This document shows positions 24,572 to 33,900 of a stretch of 64,000 nt of DNA, piece by piece. The notes below the pieces were generated by a model that made no database searches, was not told the DNA's origin, and worked only from the letters and a program-made list of their open reading frames with translations. Every line of letters starts with the position of its first letter. The first letter of the stretch is position 1. The translations under genes and the position numbers were made by a program. This DNA is from Brevundimonas vesicularis. Its GTDB lineage: Bacteria; Pseudomonadota; Alphaproteobacteria; Caulobacterales; Caulobacteraceae. The stretch is taken from positions 2,604,001-2,668,000 of the forward strand of contig NZ_CP115671.1 of assembly GCF_027886425.1 (NCBI RefSeq). The letters run 5' to 3'.

Positions 24572-26536
24572 ATGAACAAGCTGGCGATCCGGCCTGTCGA
24601 ACAGGCTGAAATCGAGACGACGATCCACGGCGCGCAAACGCCTAGCTGGTCGTGGCTGCCCGACGAGGCGCCGCTGGCCATGCCGGTTCAGTCCCTGTCC
24701 GCGCCCGACGCCGTCGCCGACCTGACGCCCGCGACCTCGCCGCGCACGGTCGCGACGCGCCGCCTGGCCCTGCTGGCCGGCACCATCGTCCTGACCGGCC
24801 TGTCGGCCATCACGCCCTTCTACCTGTATGCCCGCAAGGGTTGGGACGGCACCGAGATCCTGGCCTTCAGCCTGTTCATGGTCCTGATCACCGCCATCTC
24901 CTGCTGGTTCGTCAGCGGCCTGATGGGCCTGTTCGTCATGCTGCGCGGCAAGGATCAGGCGGACCTCGCCTTCTCGCCGCATCCGCCGATGCCGCGCACC
25001 CGCACGGCCCTGCTGATGCCGCTGTACAACGAGGACGCCCGTTCGTCCTTCGCGCGCCTGTCCCAGATCGATTCCTGCCTGGCGCGTCTGGGCGCCTCGT
25101 CGGCCTTCGACATCTTCGTGCTCAGCGATTCGACCAAGGAAGACGCCGCCGCCGCCGAGCGTTCGGTGTTCCAGGCGTTCCGCATGGCCGCTAACTCCAA
25201 GGCCTTCTACCGTCGCCGCACCGACAACGCCGAACGCAAGGCCGGCAACCTGGCCGAATGGGTCCGTCGTTTCGGCGGCGCCTATGAGAACATGATCGTC
25301 CTGGACGCCGACAGCACCATGGCTGGCGAAACCCTGCTGCGCATGGTCGACGCCATGGAACGCAATCCCGGCGTCGGCCTAATACAGACCGCCCCGGTCA
25401 TCATTAAGGCCCGCACCATCTTCGCGCGCGTGTCGCAGTATTCGGTGCGTCTGTACGGCCGCGTCGCCGCTGCCGGTCTGGCCTACTGGACCGGTTCGGA
25501 ATCCAGCTACTGGGGCCACAACGCCATCATCCGCACGCGCGCCTTCGCCGCCTGCTGCGGCCTTCCGCACCTGAAGGGCAGAAAGCCCTTCGGCGGTCAC
25601 ATCATGAGCCATGACGTCGTCGAGGCCGCCCTGATGCGCCGCGCCGGCTGGGCCGTCCACGTCACCGCCTCGCTGGACGGATCGTGGGAAGAGACCCCGC
25701 CGTCGATCACCGACTTCATCCGGCGCGACCACCGCTGGTTCCAGGGCAACCTCCAGCACCTGGGCCTGATCACGGCCAAGGGCCTGTCGCCGATGAGCCG
25801 CCTGCAGCTGCTGATGGGCTGCATGGCCTATCTGTCGTCGCCCCTGTGGCTGGCGTCGCTGATGGTCGGCCTGTTCATCCAGATGTTCTATCCGGTCGAC
25901 TGGACCAGCTTCTTCTACATCCTGAACCCCCAGTTCACGCCCTTCATGCTGGCCTCATTCCTGTCCGGCGTGCTGCTGATCGGGCCCAAGTTCATGGGCG
26001 CCGCCCTGGTCCTCAGCCGTCCGGCCGAGCTGCGCGCCTTCGGCGGCCGTCGCGCCATCGCCAAGGGTATGGCGGCCGAGATCGCCCTGTCGGCCATCCT
26101 GGCCCCGATCCTGATGGTCGCCAACACCAAGGCCTTCATCCAGATCGTCTCGGGCCACGACACCGGCTGGTCGACCCAGCAGCGTGAGGCCGACGGCCTG
26201 GCCTGGTCCGACGCTTTCCGCGCCATGCGCTGGCAGATGATCGCCGGCGTCGGCTTCTTGATCCCGCTCGCCGTCCGGCCCGACCTGGCCACCTGGTTCG
26301 CCCCGATCGTCCTGCCACTGCTGCTGGCCGCCCCGATCACGGTCTGGACCTCGCGCGTCCGCTCGGGCGACAAGCTGGCCGCCAAGGGCTATCTGGTCAC
26401 CCCGGTCCAGGACGGCGTCAGCGTCTCACCGGCCGTCCTGCACACGCCGCGCTCGCCGCTGCGTGCGGTCGCCGGCGGCGTCCTGGCTCCCGTCGCTGCG
26501 CCGGCGATGGTCCCGGCCCGCGCGCCAGAGCGGTAA
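24572..26536 (+). CDS. opgH: glucans biosynthesis glucosyltransferase
   Basis: OpgH (MdoH) is an inner-membrane family-2 glycosyltransferase that builds the beta-1,2-linked backbone of osmoregulated periplasmic glucans from UDP-glucose. Two N-terminal membrane segments (LLAGTIVLTGLSAITPFYLY; FMVLITAISCWFVSGLMG) precede the cytoplasmic GT2 domain with LMPLYNED, the DxD in VLDADS (~245-247), ESSYWGHNAIIR and the RRDHRWFQGN signature; several more membrane segments follow. I choose ATG 24572; a GTG at 24455 would add 39 residues unlike other OpgH N-termini. The 654-residue length matches alphaproteobacterial OpgH. No opgG lies beside it in this window. Confidence 0.9.
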   Translation: MNKLAIRPVEQAEIETTIHGAQTPSWSWLPDEAPLAMPVQSLSAPDAVADLTPATSPRTVATRRLALLAGTIVLTGLSAITPFYLYARKGWDGTEILAFSLFMVLITAISCWFVSGLMGLFVMLRGKDQADLAFSPHPPMPRTRTALLMPLYNEDARSSFARLSQIDSCLARLGASSAFDIFVLSDSTKEDAAAAERSVFQAFRMAANSKAFYRRRTDNAERKAGNLAEWVRRFGGAYENMIVLDADSTMAGETLLRMVDAMERNPGVGLIQTAPVIIKARTIFARVSQYSVRLYGRVAAAGLAYWTGSESSYWGHNAIIRTRAFAACCGLPHLKGRKPFGGHIMSHDVVEAALMRRAGWAVHVTASLDGSWEETPPSITDFIRRDHRWFQGNLQHLGLITAKGLSPMSRLQLLMGCMAYLSSPLWLASLMVGLFIQMFYPVDWTSFFYILNPQFTPFMLASFLSGVLLIGPKFMGAALVLSRPAELRAFGGRRAIAKGMAAEIALSAILAPILMVANTKAFIQIVSGHDTGWSTQQREADGLAWSDAFRAMRWQMIAGVGFLIPLAVRPDLATWFAPIVLPLLLAAPITVWTSRVRSGDKLAAKGYLVTPVQDGVSVSPAVLHTPRSPLRAVAGGVLAPVAAPAMVPARAPER

Positions 26537-26647
26537 ACGACCGATGCGTGGGGGCCACAGTGTCGCCACAACCGTTACAGCAACGCTCGACGTCAATCTC
26601 GATCGGCCTCACCCTAGGCTCCTGTCGTTTGCGGGAGACGTGATTCC

Positions 26648-26965
26648 ATGGCCAAATCCACCGGTTCCGACGCCAAGCCTGACCTGCGGCTCGTCGCGGC
26701 CGAGGCCGAGATCTACGACCTGATGAAAGCGCCCGAAACCACCGCCGACCGCGTCAAACGCCTTCAGCTCGAAGCCCACGCACTGGCGCTGGAAGAGATC
26801 GAAGGTCTGGAAAAGCTGTTGCTGGAAGCTGCTGCCAAGGCCAAGGCCATTGCGGACGGCGGCGACGCCTATCCGGTCGGCGCCCGCGAGATCGCCTCGC
26901 GCCTCGCCGCCGATCTGCCGACCAAGGCCGAGACCATCAAGACCATCGTCCACCGCGTCGGCTGA
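26648..26965 (+). CDS. small hypothetical helical protein
   Basis: A 105-residue soluble protein with no family I recognise. It is almost entirely helical and acidic/alanine-rich (AEIYDLMKAPETTADRVKRL, ALALEEIEGLEKLLLEAAAKAKAIAD), with a likely short coiled coil in the middle. GGGAGACG upstream of the ATG supports translation. It stands alone between opgH and a stress-type SDR, reading the same way. Confidence 0.65.
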   Translation: MAKSTGSDAKPDLRLVAAEAEIYDLMKAPETTADRVKRLQLEAHALALEEIEGLEKLLLEAAAKAKAIADGGDAYPVGAREIASRLAADLPTKAETIKTIVHRVG

Positions 26966-27043
26966 CAACCGAAGCTGGGCCGTCGGAACGACCCGCCCGC
27001 CCGTCCGCTTTCCTGAAGACCCCATCTTCAGGAGACGACATCC

Positions 27044-28030
27044 ATGGACGACCGCACCCACACGCGCGCCGAAGACATTGCCGATCAGGAACGCGCCATC
27101 CAGCGCGACATCGACGCCAAGGACAAGGCGTCCGGCGATGACAAACCCTCCGGCGCGATGCAGGCCGGCGCCCGCCCCTACCCCGAACCGCCCTTCCCCA
27201 AACAGCATCAGACCAAGCCGGGCGACGAGGCGGCGCTGGATCCCGCGCCCCTCTATGATGCGCCCTTCTGGAAGGGGTCGGGCAAGCTAGACGGGTTCGC
27301 CGCCCTGATCACCGGCGCGGATTCCGGCATCGGCCGTTCGGTCGCCGTCCTGTTTGCGCGCGAAGGCTGCGATGTCGTCATCTGCCATCTGGACGAGGAC
27401 GCCGACGCCGAAACCACCAAGGCCGCCGTCGAGGCCGAGGGTCGCCGCGCCGTGGTGCTGAAGGGCGACGTGTCCGACCCCGCCTTCGCCGAGATGGCGG
27501 TCAAGGCGACGCTGGACGCCTTCGGCCGCCTGGACGTCCTGGTCCCCAACGCCGCCTTCCAGGAACACGTCCCCGCCTTCGAGGACCTGACCTATGAACA
27601 TTTCGACCGCACGTTGAAGACCAACCTCTACGGCTATTTCAACATGACCAAGGCGGCGGTCCCGCACATGAAGGCCGGCGGCGCCATCGTCATGACCGGC
27701 TCGGTCACCGGCCTGATGGGCAACAAGGATCTGCTCGACTATTCCCTGACCAAGGGCGGCATCCACGCCTACGCCCGTTCGCTGGGCACGCATCTGGCGC
27801 CGCGCGGCATCCGCGTGAACGTCGTCGCACCCGGCCCGGTCTGGACCCCGCTGAACCCCGCCGACAAGGACGCCGAGGCGACCTCGAAGTTCGGCGCCGA
27901 CACGGTGATGAAACGCCCGGCCCAGCCCGAAGAGATCGCGCCCGCCTACGTCTTCTTGGCCTCGCCCCAGATGTCCAGCTTCATCACTGGCGAGATCCTG
28001 CCGATCATCGGCGGCTACGCCGGCGGCTAA
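27044..28030 (+). CDS. short-chain dehydrogenase, YghA-like
   Basis: A 328-residue SDR oxidoreductase with an extended N-terminus of ~85 residues (KPSGAMQAGARPYPEPPFP, PGDEAALDPAP) found in the YghA/general-stress group. The Rossmann motif is ALITGADSGIGR; VPNAAFQ replaces the usual NNAG; the catalytic Ser (MTGSVTGL) and YSLTK pair are intact, and the tail SPQMSSFITGEILPIIGG closes the tetramer-type fold. The preferred cofactor is probably NADPH or NADP; the substrate is unknown. AGGAGAC lies eight bases before the ATG. Confidence 0.85.
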   Translation: MDDRTHTRAEDIADQERAIQRDIDAKDKASGDDKPSGAMQAGARPYPEPPFPKQHQTKPGDEAALDPAPLYDAPFWKGSGKLDGFAALITGADSGIGRSVAVLFAREGCDVVICHLDEDADAETTKAAVEAEGRRAVVLKGDVSDPAFAEMAVKATLDAFGRLDVLVPNAAFQEHVPAFEDLTYEHFDRTLKTNLYGYFNMTKAAVPHMKAGGAIVMTGSVTGLMGNKDLLDYSLTKGGIHAYARSLGTHLAPRGIRVNVVAPGPVWTPLNPADKDAEATSKFGADTVMKRPAQPEEIAPAYVFLASPQMSSFITGEILPIIGGYAGG

Positions 28031-28037
28031 ACCGAAA

Positions 28038-28065
28038 CCGCCGCCCTCCGATCGCGGGGCGGCGG
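28038..28065. terminator. hairpin between convergent genes
   Basis: CCGCCGCCC (28038-28046) pairs perfectly with GGGCGGCGG (28057-28065). It sits between the stops of the SDR (plus) and the small acetyltransferase (minus), so it can serve both. Neither side has a T-run. Confidence 0.45.
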
Positions 28066-28071
28066 CATCGC

Positions 28072-28356
28072 CTAGGCTAAGACGTCGTCGTAATCCGGAT
28101 GCCGCTTGTGCCAGGCGACGGCGTAGCTGCACCGGGGAAACAGCTTCAGCCCTGTCAGGCGCGCATGATCGGCCAGGGACTGCATGAACCGCCCGGCAGC
28201 GCCTGATCCGCGCAGCGACGGCTCGGCCTCGACATGCAGGATGATCCGCGCATCGCCCTTGACGGCATAGTCGGCCCAGACCAGGCCCGCGCCCTTGTCG
28301 TCGTCGAACGCCTGTTCGAACCGGTTGTCGCCTTCGACGTCCTTGAACTGTCCCAT
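28072..28356 (-). CDS. small GNAT-type N-acetyltransferase (NATD1/YidJ-like)
   Basis: A 94-residue protein of the short GNAT group: NRFEQAFDDDKGAGLVWADY, then IILHVEAEPSLRGSGAAGRFM, which carries the acetyl-CoA-binding (R/Q)xxGxG/A-type loop, then FPRCSYAVAWHKRHPDYDDVL. The substrate is unknown. An AAAGGAG ribosome site seven bases before ATG 28356 sets the start and excludes an upstream ATG at 28386. Confidence 0.85.
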   Translation of the reverse strand: MGQFKDVEGDNRFEQAFDDDKGAGLVWADYAVKGDARIILHVEAEPSLRGSGAAGRFMQSLADHARLTGLKLFPRCSYAVAWHKRHPDYDDVLA

Positions 28357-28410
28357 CGGGTTCTCCTTTGGCGGATCAACCGCCAAGGCCGCCGGGACGT
28401 TCCGTCAGCG

Positions 28411-28794
28411 TCAGATCGGCTTGTCGTTCAGCAGGTTCAGCAGGCCGATCACGCTCTTGATCGTGAACCAGACGCTGAGCAGGAACCAGATCAGCAGGAA
28501 TAGCAGCAGGAACGGAATGCCGATCAGCACCACCGACGCCAGGGCGCTGACGAAGATCCCGACCCAGGCCGCGATGGTCCACCAGAAGACCGACCAGAAC
28601 AGCCAGATCTGCGCCTCGATATGCTGGCGCGCCACGCCCGTCGCCGTCCCGCGCGTGACATAAGACACCACCAGCCCGATCAGAACCAGCACATTGGCGC
28701 TGGGGATCGACAGGATGAACAGGGCCCAGGCAATCAGCGCCCCGACCTTGCCCTCGGATGGCTGCCCGGCGATGAAATTGGGTTCGTTCGTCAT
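28411..28794 (-). CDS. DUF4870-like membrane protein
   Basis: A 127-residue inner-membrane protein with three hydrophobic blocks: GALIAWALFILSIPSANVLVLIGLVVSYV, IWLFWSVFWWTIAAWVGIFV and a long FLLLFLLIWFLLSVWF segment. The ARQHIEAQIW element between them is the marker of the DUF4870 family (often given as TIC20-like). Function unknown. It lies 10 bases downstream of a second protein with a similar plan. Confidence 0.7.
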   Translation of the reverse strand: MTNEPNFIAGQPSEGKVGALIAWALFILSIPSANVLVLIGLVVSYVTRGTATGVARQHIEAQIWLFWSVFWWTIAAWVGIFVSALASVVLIGIPFLLLFLLIWFLLSVWFTIKSVIGLLNLLNDKPI

Positions 28795-28804
28795 CGTCGG
28801 CCCT

Positions 28805-29468
28805 TCAGAACAACAGGCTGCGGGGGTGAGGAACGGCCTGTCCGCTCTTCAGTTTCAGCACCCCGAACGCGCCGCGCGCCAGGACCCAGATCGCCAGGGC
28901 GAACAGCACCAGCACGCCGATGTTGACCACGATCAGAAGGGCTCCGACGACCGCCGCCCCGACCGCACCGACGATGGTGCGCTGCTGATAGACGGCATGG
29001 CTGTGCTCCAGCGGATCCGTCGACCCATCGCGCCGCATCACCGCAAGCAGGGCCACCAGGCACGACACGCCCAGCGTCGGCACCGCCAATAGGATCAGCA
29101 CATAGATCGCATACAGCCGCATCGGCACGACCGGTCCTTCGCGGCGCGGCGCGGCCTCGGCCGTTAGACGCTGGCGCACCGCGCGCACGGCCGGCGCCGG
29201 TTCGGCCTCGACGAGCGTCGGCTCGGACCGGGGCGGAAACGGCGCCGTCGGCCGGGTCGTCGGGCCAGACCGGTCGAAAGGCCCTGGCCCCGGCGTCGGG
29301 CGGGTCGAACAGGTCTGGTTCGCGCTCCTCGGCGGTAAACGGCTCCGGCTGGCGCTCGCGCGCACGGCCCGCCAGCGACGCAGGCGAGACGAAGCCGACC
29401 TCGGCGTCATGATCGTGGTCGTGATCGCGGGGCGCCGCTGGGTCTTTCGGATCGCCGGGTTCGGCCAT
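28805..29468 (-). pseudogene. membrane protein gene with one frameshift
   Basis: The C-terminal ~105 residues (RLYAIYVLILLAVPTLGVSC, SHAVYQQRTIVGAVG, VVNIGVLVLFALAIWVLARG) form three membrane segments with a short YQ motif between the first two, the same plan as the DUF4870-like neighbour. The natural N-terminus is in a different frame: ATG 29468 gives MAEPGDPKDPAAPRDHDHDH and an acidic, His/Asp-rich cytoplasmic region up to DLFDPPDAGARAF. One extra base in the AAA at 29277-29279 (TTT on the coding strand) would explain the switch to DRSGPTTRP. Read as is, neither frame gives the whole protein. Function unknown; a homopolymer sequencing error is quite possible. Confidence 0.55.
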
Positions 29469-29550
29469 GAACAACGCTTCTGTCACGCCGGACGCCCGGC
29501 TAGAATCTGCCGACGACAATGGCGGTCGGCGCGGCGCGAAGCAACCGCCC

Positions 29551-29949
29551 TTACCGCCCCAGCACGATCTCGCAGCCCGGCGCCGCCATCGCCGCCAGGG
29601 CGCCCGGCTTTTCGATACGCACCGTGGCCCGCTGCACCCGGCCGTCCTCCAGGCACGCCCGCGCCAGCCGTTCGGCGAAGGTCTCGACCAGCCCCACATG
29701 CCCGTCGGCGGCGATGGCGCGCGCGGCGTCGGCCACGGTCTCATAGTTGATGGTGTCGCCCAGACGCTCGATGGGGCGTGGCGCCAGCTCCAGCGTCACA
29801 TCGATCACCAGCCGCTGCAGCCGCCCCTGCTCGTGGTCATAGACCCCGATCCCGGCCTCGACCTCCAGCCCGCGCACGAACACGCTCAGCCGCTCGAAAC
29901 GCAACGGATCGTCCGCCGGAGCCGGCGTCGCCAGAGGAGAGGAAACCAC
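29551..29949 (-). CDS. folB: dihydroneopterin aldolase family protein
   Basis: FolB splits 7,8-dihydroneopterin in folate synthesis. The 132-residue product has the family order: FVRGLEVEAGIGVYDHEQG with the conserved pterin-binding Glu region, LVIDVTLEL, DTINYETVADAARAIA, LVETFAERLARACL, and the catalytic-Lys strand VRIEKPGAL. It lies three bases after a FolM-like SDR and reads the same way, so the two form a pterin/folate unit. Some family members act as epimerases instead; the sequence does not settle this. Confidence 0.85.
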   Translation of the reverse strand: MVSSPLATPAPADDPLRFERLSVFVRGLEVEAGIGVYDHEQGRLQRLVIDVTLELAPRPIERLGDTINYETVADAARAIAADGHVGLVETFAERLARACLEDGRVQRATVRIEKPGALAAMAAPGCEIVLGR

Positions 29950-29952
29950 GCG

Positions 29953-30714
29953 CTACTCCTGGATGTCGGGGGTGCGCCAGGCCAGATGCTGGCCCCCGTC
30001 GACGGCGATCATCTGGCCCGTGACCATCCGGGCGTCAATCAGCCACAGCACCGCCTCGGCCACCGCTTCGGGGCTGCCGGGCGTTTCCAGCAGGGTGGCG
30101 CGCGCCTCGGCGGCGAACTCTTCGGGCGTCTGGTGGATGGACGGCAGGGTCGGCCCCGGCCCCACCCCATTGACCCGGATGCCGGGCGCCAACGCCTGGG
30201 CCAGGGTCTGCGTCGCCCACCACAGGCCGTTGCGCGACAAGCTGTAGGAGAAGAAGCGCGGATCCGGCTTCAGCACCTTCTGGTCCAGCAGATTGACGAT
30301 GGCGCCCTCGACCGCCTGGGCGGCGAACGCCTCGGCCAGAACGATCGGCGCCCTCAGATTGGTGTCGAGATGCAGGTCCCAGCTGTCGCGCGTCAGCGCG
30401 CCGATCCGGTCGTCCTCGAACACCGAGGCGTTGTTGACCAGCACGCTGACCGGCCCCAGCGCCTCGACCGCCGCGGGGATCAGCGCCCGCACCTTGGCCT
30501 CGTCCGTCAGGTCCGACTGCAACAGGCATGCGCGCCGCCCCAGGCCCGCGATCTCATCGGCCAGGGTCCGGGCGTCGTCGCCCGACGCATGATGATGGAT
30601 CGCCACGTCGAACCCGGCCTGGGCCAGCTTCAGACAGATGGCCCGCCCGATCCGCCGCGCCCCGCCCGTGACCAGGGCGACGCCCCGCTCGGAGCGAGCA
30701 GCCGCCTCAGTCAA
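29953..30714 (-). CDS. FolM/pteridine-reductase-like SDR with Arg in place of catalytic Lys
   Basis: A 253-residue SDR related to dihydromonapterin and pteridine reductases. It has the NADPH motif LVTGGARRIGR, whose double Arg favours NADPH, SVLVNNASVF, and FFSYSLSRNGLWWATQTLA. The usual active-site YxxxK reads YSLSR: the lysine codon is CGC (Arg), which should weaken or change catalysis. Its start is TTG 30714, overlapping the end of a 26-codon gene, so translation is probably coupled. The folB gene follows after three bases, which fits a role in pterin reduction. A catalytically altered or non-enzymatic member is possible. Confidence 0.75.
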   Translation of the reverse strand: MTEAAARSERGVALVTGGARRIGRAICLKLAQAGFDVAIHHHASGDDARTLADEIAGLGRRACLLQSDLTDEAKVRALIPAAVEALGPVSVLVNNASVFEDDRIGALTRDSWDLHLDTNLRAPIVLAEAFAAQAVEGAIVNLLDQKVLKPDPRFFSYSLSRNGLWWATQTLAQALAPGIRVNGVGPGPTLPSIHQTPEEFAAEARATLLETPGSPEAVAEAVLWLIDARMVTGQMIAVDGGQHLAWRTPDIQE

Positions 30715-30787
30715 CCCGACCGAACTCGAACACGTTGAACGCCGCCAGAACGGCGATGAAGCCGAAGATGATGCCGAGAGCCAGCAT
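30707..30787 (-). CDS. 26-residue single-pass membrane peptide
   Basis: ATG 30787 follows AGGAG at a spacing of seven bases. The reading frame gives a hydrophobic peptide (MLALGIIFGFIAVLAAFNVF, then EFGRVD) that is one transmembrane helix with a short charged tail. Its stop (30707-30709) lies inside the next gene, whose TTG start is at 30714, so the peptide gene may feed ribosomes to the SDR. Too short for most gene finders. Function unknown; the strong ribosome site is the main support. Confidence 0.6.
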   Translation of the reverse strand: MLALGIIFGFIAVLAAFNVFEFGRVD

Positions 30788-30890
30788 GGAATGCTCCTGT
30801 TGTCCGTCCCCGATTAGAGCGGGATGCGGCGGGGTTCAAGCCGAACGACGGGCGGACCCGGTCTTCGTCGCCTTGTCCGCGCAAAAGAAA

Positions 30891-30917
30891 CGGCGGCCGG
30901 AACGCTTCCGGCCGCCG
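30891..30917 (-). terminator. intrinsic terminator of the TonB receptor gene
   Basis: CGGCGGCCGGAA (30891-30902) pairs perfectly with TTCCGGCCGCCG (30906-30917) around a CGC loop. On the minus strand the stem is followed by TTTCTTTTG, giving a proper U-rich tail about 65 bases after the receptor stop codon. Confidence 0.85.
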
Positions 30918-30980
30918 CAGATGAGCTTTGAAGTCAGGTCGGGCGTCGACAGCAAGGCGCGACGCCCGGTCCGACATTCA

Positions 30981-33900
30981 TCAGAAGGTGTAGCGAACAC
31001 CCAGATAGGCACGACGCGGTTGAACCCACGCGTTGGCTTCACCGAAGGCGTACTGGCCGCTGCCCGCGACCAGCTTCTGCTCTGCGGTGGCGGCCTGGTT
31101 GTCCAGGATATTGAAGATGTCCAGGAACAGTTCGGCGTTTCCGATCGGCAGCGGCCGCTGATAGCGGAAGCGCATGTCGAAGGTGTAATACGACGGACCC
31201 GTCGCCGAGCCGACGTTGTTCGGCAGAACGAAGGTGTCCTGCACACCGCCCGACGTCGAACCGTTGTCCATCAGCGGCAGATATCGACCGCTGATCAACT
31301 GCGCCGGCGTGTAGAGCGCGCCGCTGTTCCAGTTGAAGACGCCCGACACCTGCAGACCGAAGTTGAAGTCGTACGAGGCATACGCCTTGAACTGGTGCTC
31401 GATGTTGCCGGGTTGCGGTCCGTACATGTTCGGCGCGCGGGGATCGAGCGCGATCCAGTCGCCCTGGAAGTCGGCGTTGGAGTCGGAGTTCGAGTTCCCT
31501 TCGGCCTTGTTGTACGTATAGGACGCCTGCCCTTGCCAGTTGTCGGTCTTGAACTTGGTGACCGTGACTTCGAAGCCGGTGTAGTTGCGCTCTCCGCCGG
31601 GCAGCGTGCCGATGACGTAGTTCGAGTTCGGCTTCGACGCGTAGCCGAAGTACGAATACGGCAGATAGTAGAACGAGCCCGGATAGGCGTAACCGAAGGG
31701 CGCCGTGGCGGCCGTCAGCGTCGGGTCGGAATACAGCGTCAGATCGAAGTCTTCCAGGATGTCGCGCGTCTCACGACGCGTCACCGTCGCGGTCAGACCG
31801 ACGCTGGAGCCCAAGGTGGTCGATGCGCCCAGCATGAACTCATCGGTGTAAGGCGTCTTGGTCGCTGGCGAGAACAGGGCGTCCGGCGTGGTCGCGCCGC
31901 CACGGGTGCGGAAGGTGACCCAGGTGCCGTTGATGTTGATCTGCTCTTCATCGACAGGTCCCGTCAGGGCGCCTGCGAAGTCCGACATGTTGTTGCGGAT
32001 GGGGTCGTAATAGCGGCCCGCGAAACCGAACACCTTCGAACGACCGTCTCCGAGCACGTCATAGACGACACTCAGACGCGGCGCATATTCCCAGTCGAAG
32101 GTCGCCGTCTTGGAGCCGTCCGAGGCGAAATGCTCCCACTTCTCGGCCCGCACGCCCGCATTGATGGTCAATTGATTAAGGGTCCAGGTGTCCTGCAGAT
32201 ACAGGCTCTGGCCTTCGCTCTTGACCTCGTAAGGCGCGCTGATGGTGCGCAGAGCCCGATAGACGTTGACGTTGCCGTAGGGCGCGCCGGCCGTATTCGT
32301 GAAGCGATAGGCGTTCAACTCAGCCTGGGAGACGGTGCCGTCCAGGTTGGTGTCGACCGCCGCACGCGCCGTGGCGTTGCCCTGAATCGCGGCCAGAACC
32401 CGCGCATTGTCGGCCTGTACGATCGCACGACCAGTCCATGCGTTCGCGCCGCTGGCTGTCGTGTAATCGAGGTAGGTGGTGCCCGAATAGATCGGGGCCA
32501 GCGACTGATAGGTCACGCCGCCCGGAACAGTTCCGTTTTCCTCATACACGTTCTCGGTGTTGATGTAGCCGCCTTTGAAGGTGTGGCTGCCGAACGCGGT
32601 GTCGAGATAATATTCGAAGTTCAGGCCGAACTCGTCGCGATTGCGATACGTTTCCAGATTCGAACCTGCGCCACCCAAGCTACGCTGGGCGAGGGTCGAT
32701 CCCGCCGAGTTTCGATAAGTGACGGTGTCACGCACCGACTGATCTGCGGAGCTTGTCGTGACCTCGCCTTCGTGACGGAACCAGTAGGCGCCCAGTTGCA
32801 GTTCGCCCCAGGTACGGCCGTACTCGACCTTGTAGTTCTTGCCTCCCTGCTCCTGCGCTACACTGCGATTATTGAGGGTCGCAGACGAGCTTGAACCGCT
32901 GATGCTGGTCGGATCATCGAAGTAGCTGGCGGTCAAACGGTCATCGTCGGTGATCTGCCAGGTCAGCTTGCCGAATGTATATTCGGCGTCATTGGTGACG
33001 GTGCGCAGCACATCGCCGCTATTGATGTCCAGAACCTCGTCTTCACGGTGCGATTTTTTGTACGAGCCATAAAACCACAGACGGTCGCGGATGATGGGTC
33101 CGCCCAGGGTCGCGGCGGTGTCATAGGTAGAGAAACCGCCCGAAGTGGTGTGCTCGTCTTTGGCCACCAGTCCATCATTCTGGAAGTAATAGTTCAGCGA
33201 GCCGTGGAACTCGTTGCCGCCCGATTTGGTGACGACACGCGAGATCAGACCGGAACCGCCGGCGTACTCGGCGGGCACGCCGCTGACGATGACTTGTTGT
33301 TCCTGAATGATTTCGGAGTTGAAGTTGGACCCGAACGTCCCGGTCGACGGGTCAGTCACGTCCACCCCGTCCAGATAGTAGACGTTGTCGGTCGACGAAC
33401 CGGTCGCACCGCCGATGTCCGAATAGTTGATCCCGGAACGCGAGGAGGGGTTCCCGCTGCTTGACGGCTTAACGCCGGGAACCAACTGCAGATAGCTTTG
33501 ATAGCTACGTCCCGTCGGCAGCGAATCCACCACGCCCAAGGTCAGCGTCGTTCCAACCGTCGCAGAAGTGACGTCCACCGAGGCGAGGGACGTACCGGTC
33601 ACGACGATATCGCCCAGTGTCGAGACGTCGCTCCCCGTCAGTGAATAGCCGATTGACCGTTCCTGGCCGCTCACCACGGCCACATTACTCGCAGTGAAGG
33701 AATCATATCCCGAGGCCACCACAGCGACGGAGTAGTTTAGCGCGGGGTCCAGGCCGGACAGTCGCACAAAACCGCTGGCATCCGTCACACCAGTCTTGGT
33801 GACTAGGCTGCTTGGCGAGCTGACCGTGACCGTTGCTCCGGGAACCGGCTGACCGCCCGTCTGCACGGAAATGCGAAGCGCGCCCGTCTGAGACTGCGCG

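Noticed and set aside
30735..32894. A 719-codon open frame on the plus strand opposite the TonB receptor gene
   Set aside because: It lies wholly antisense to a well-supported receptor, has no recognisable domain or ribosome site, and long antisense frames are common in GC-rich DNA.
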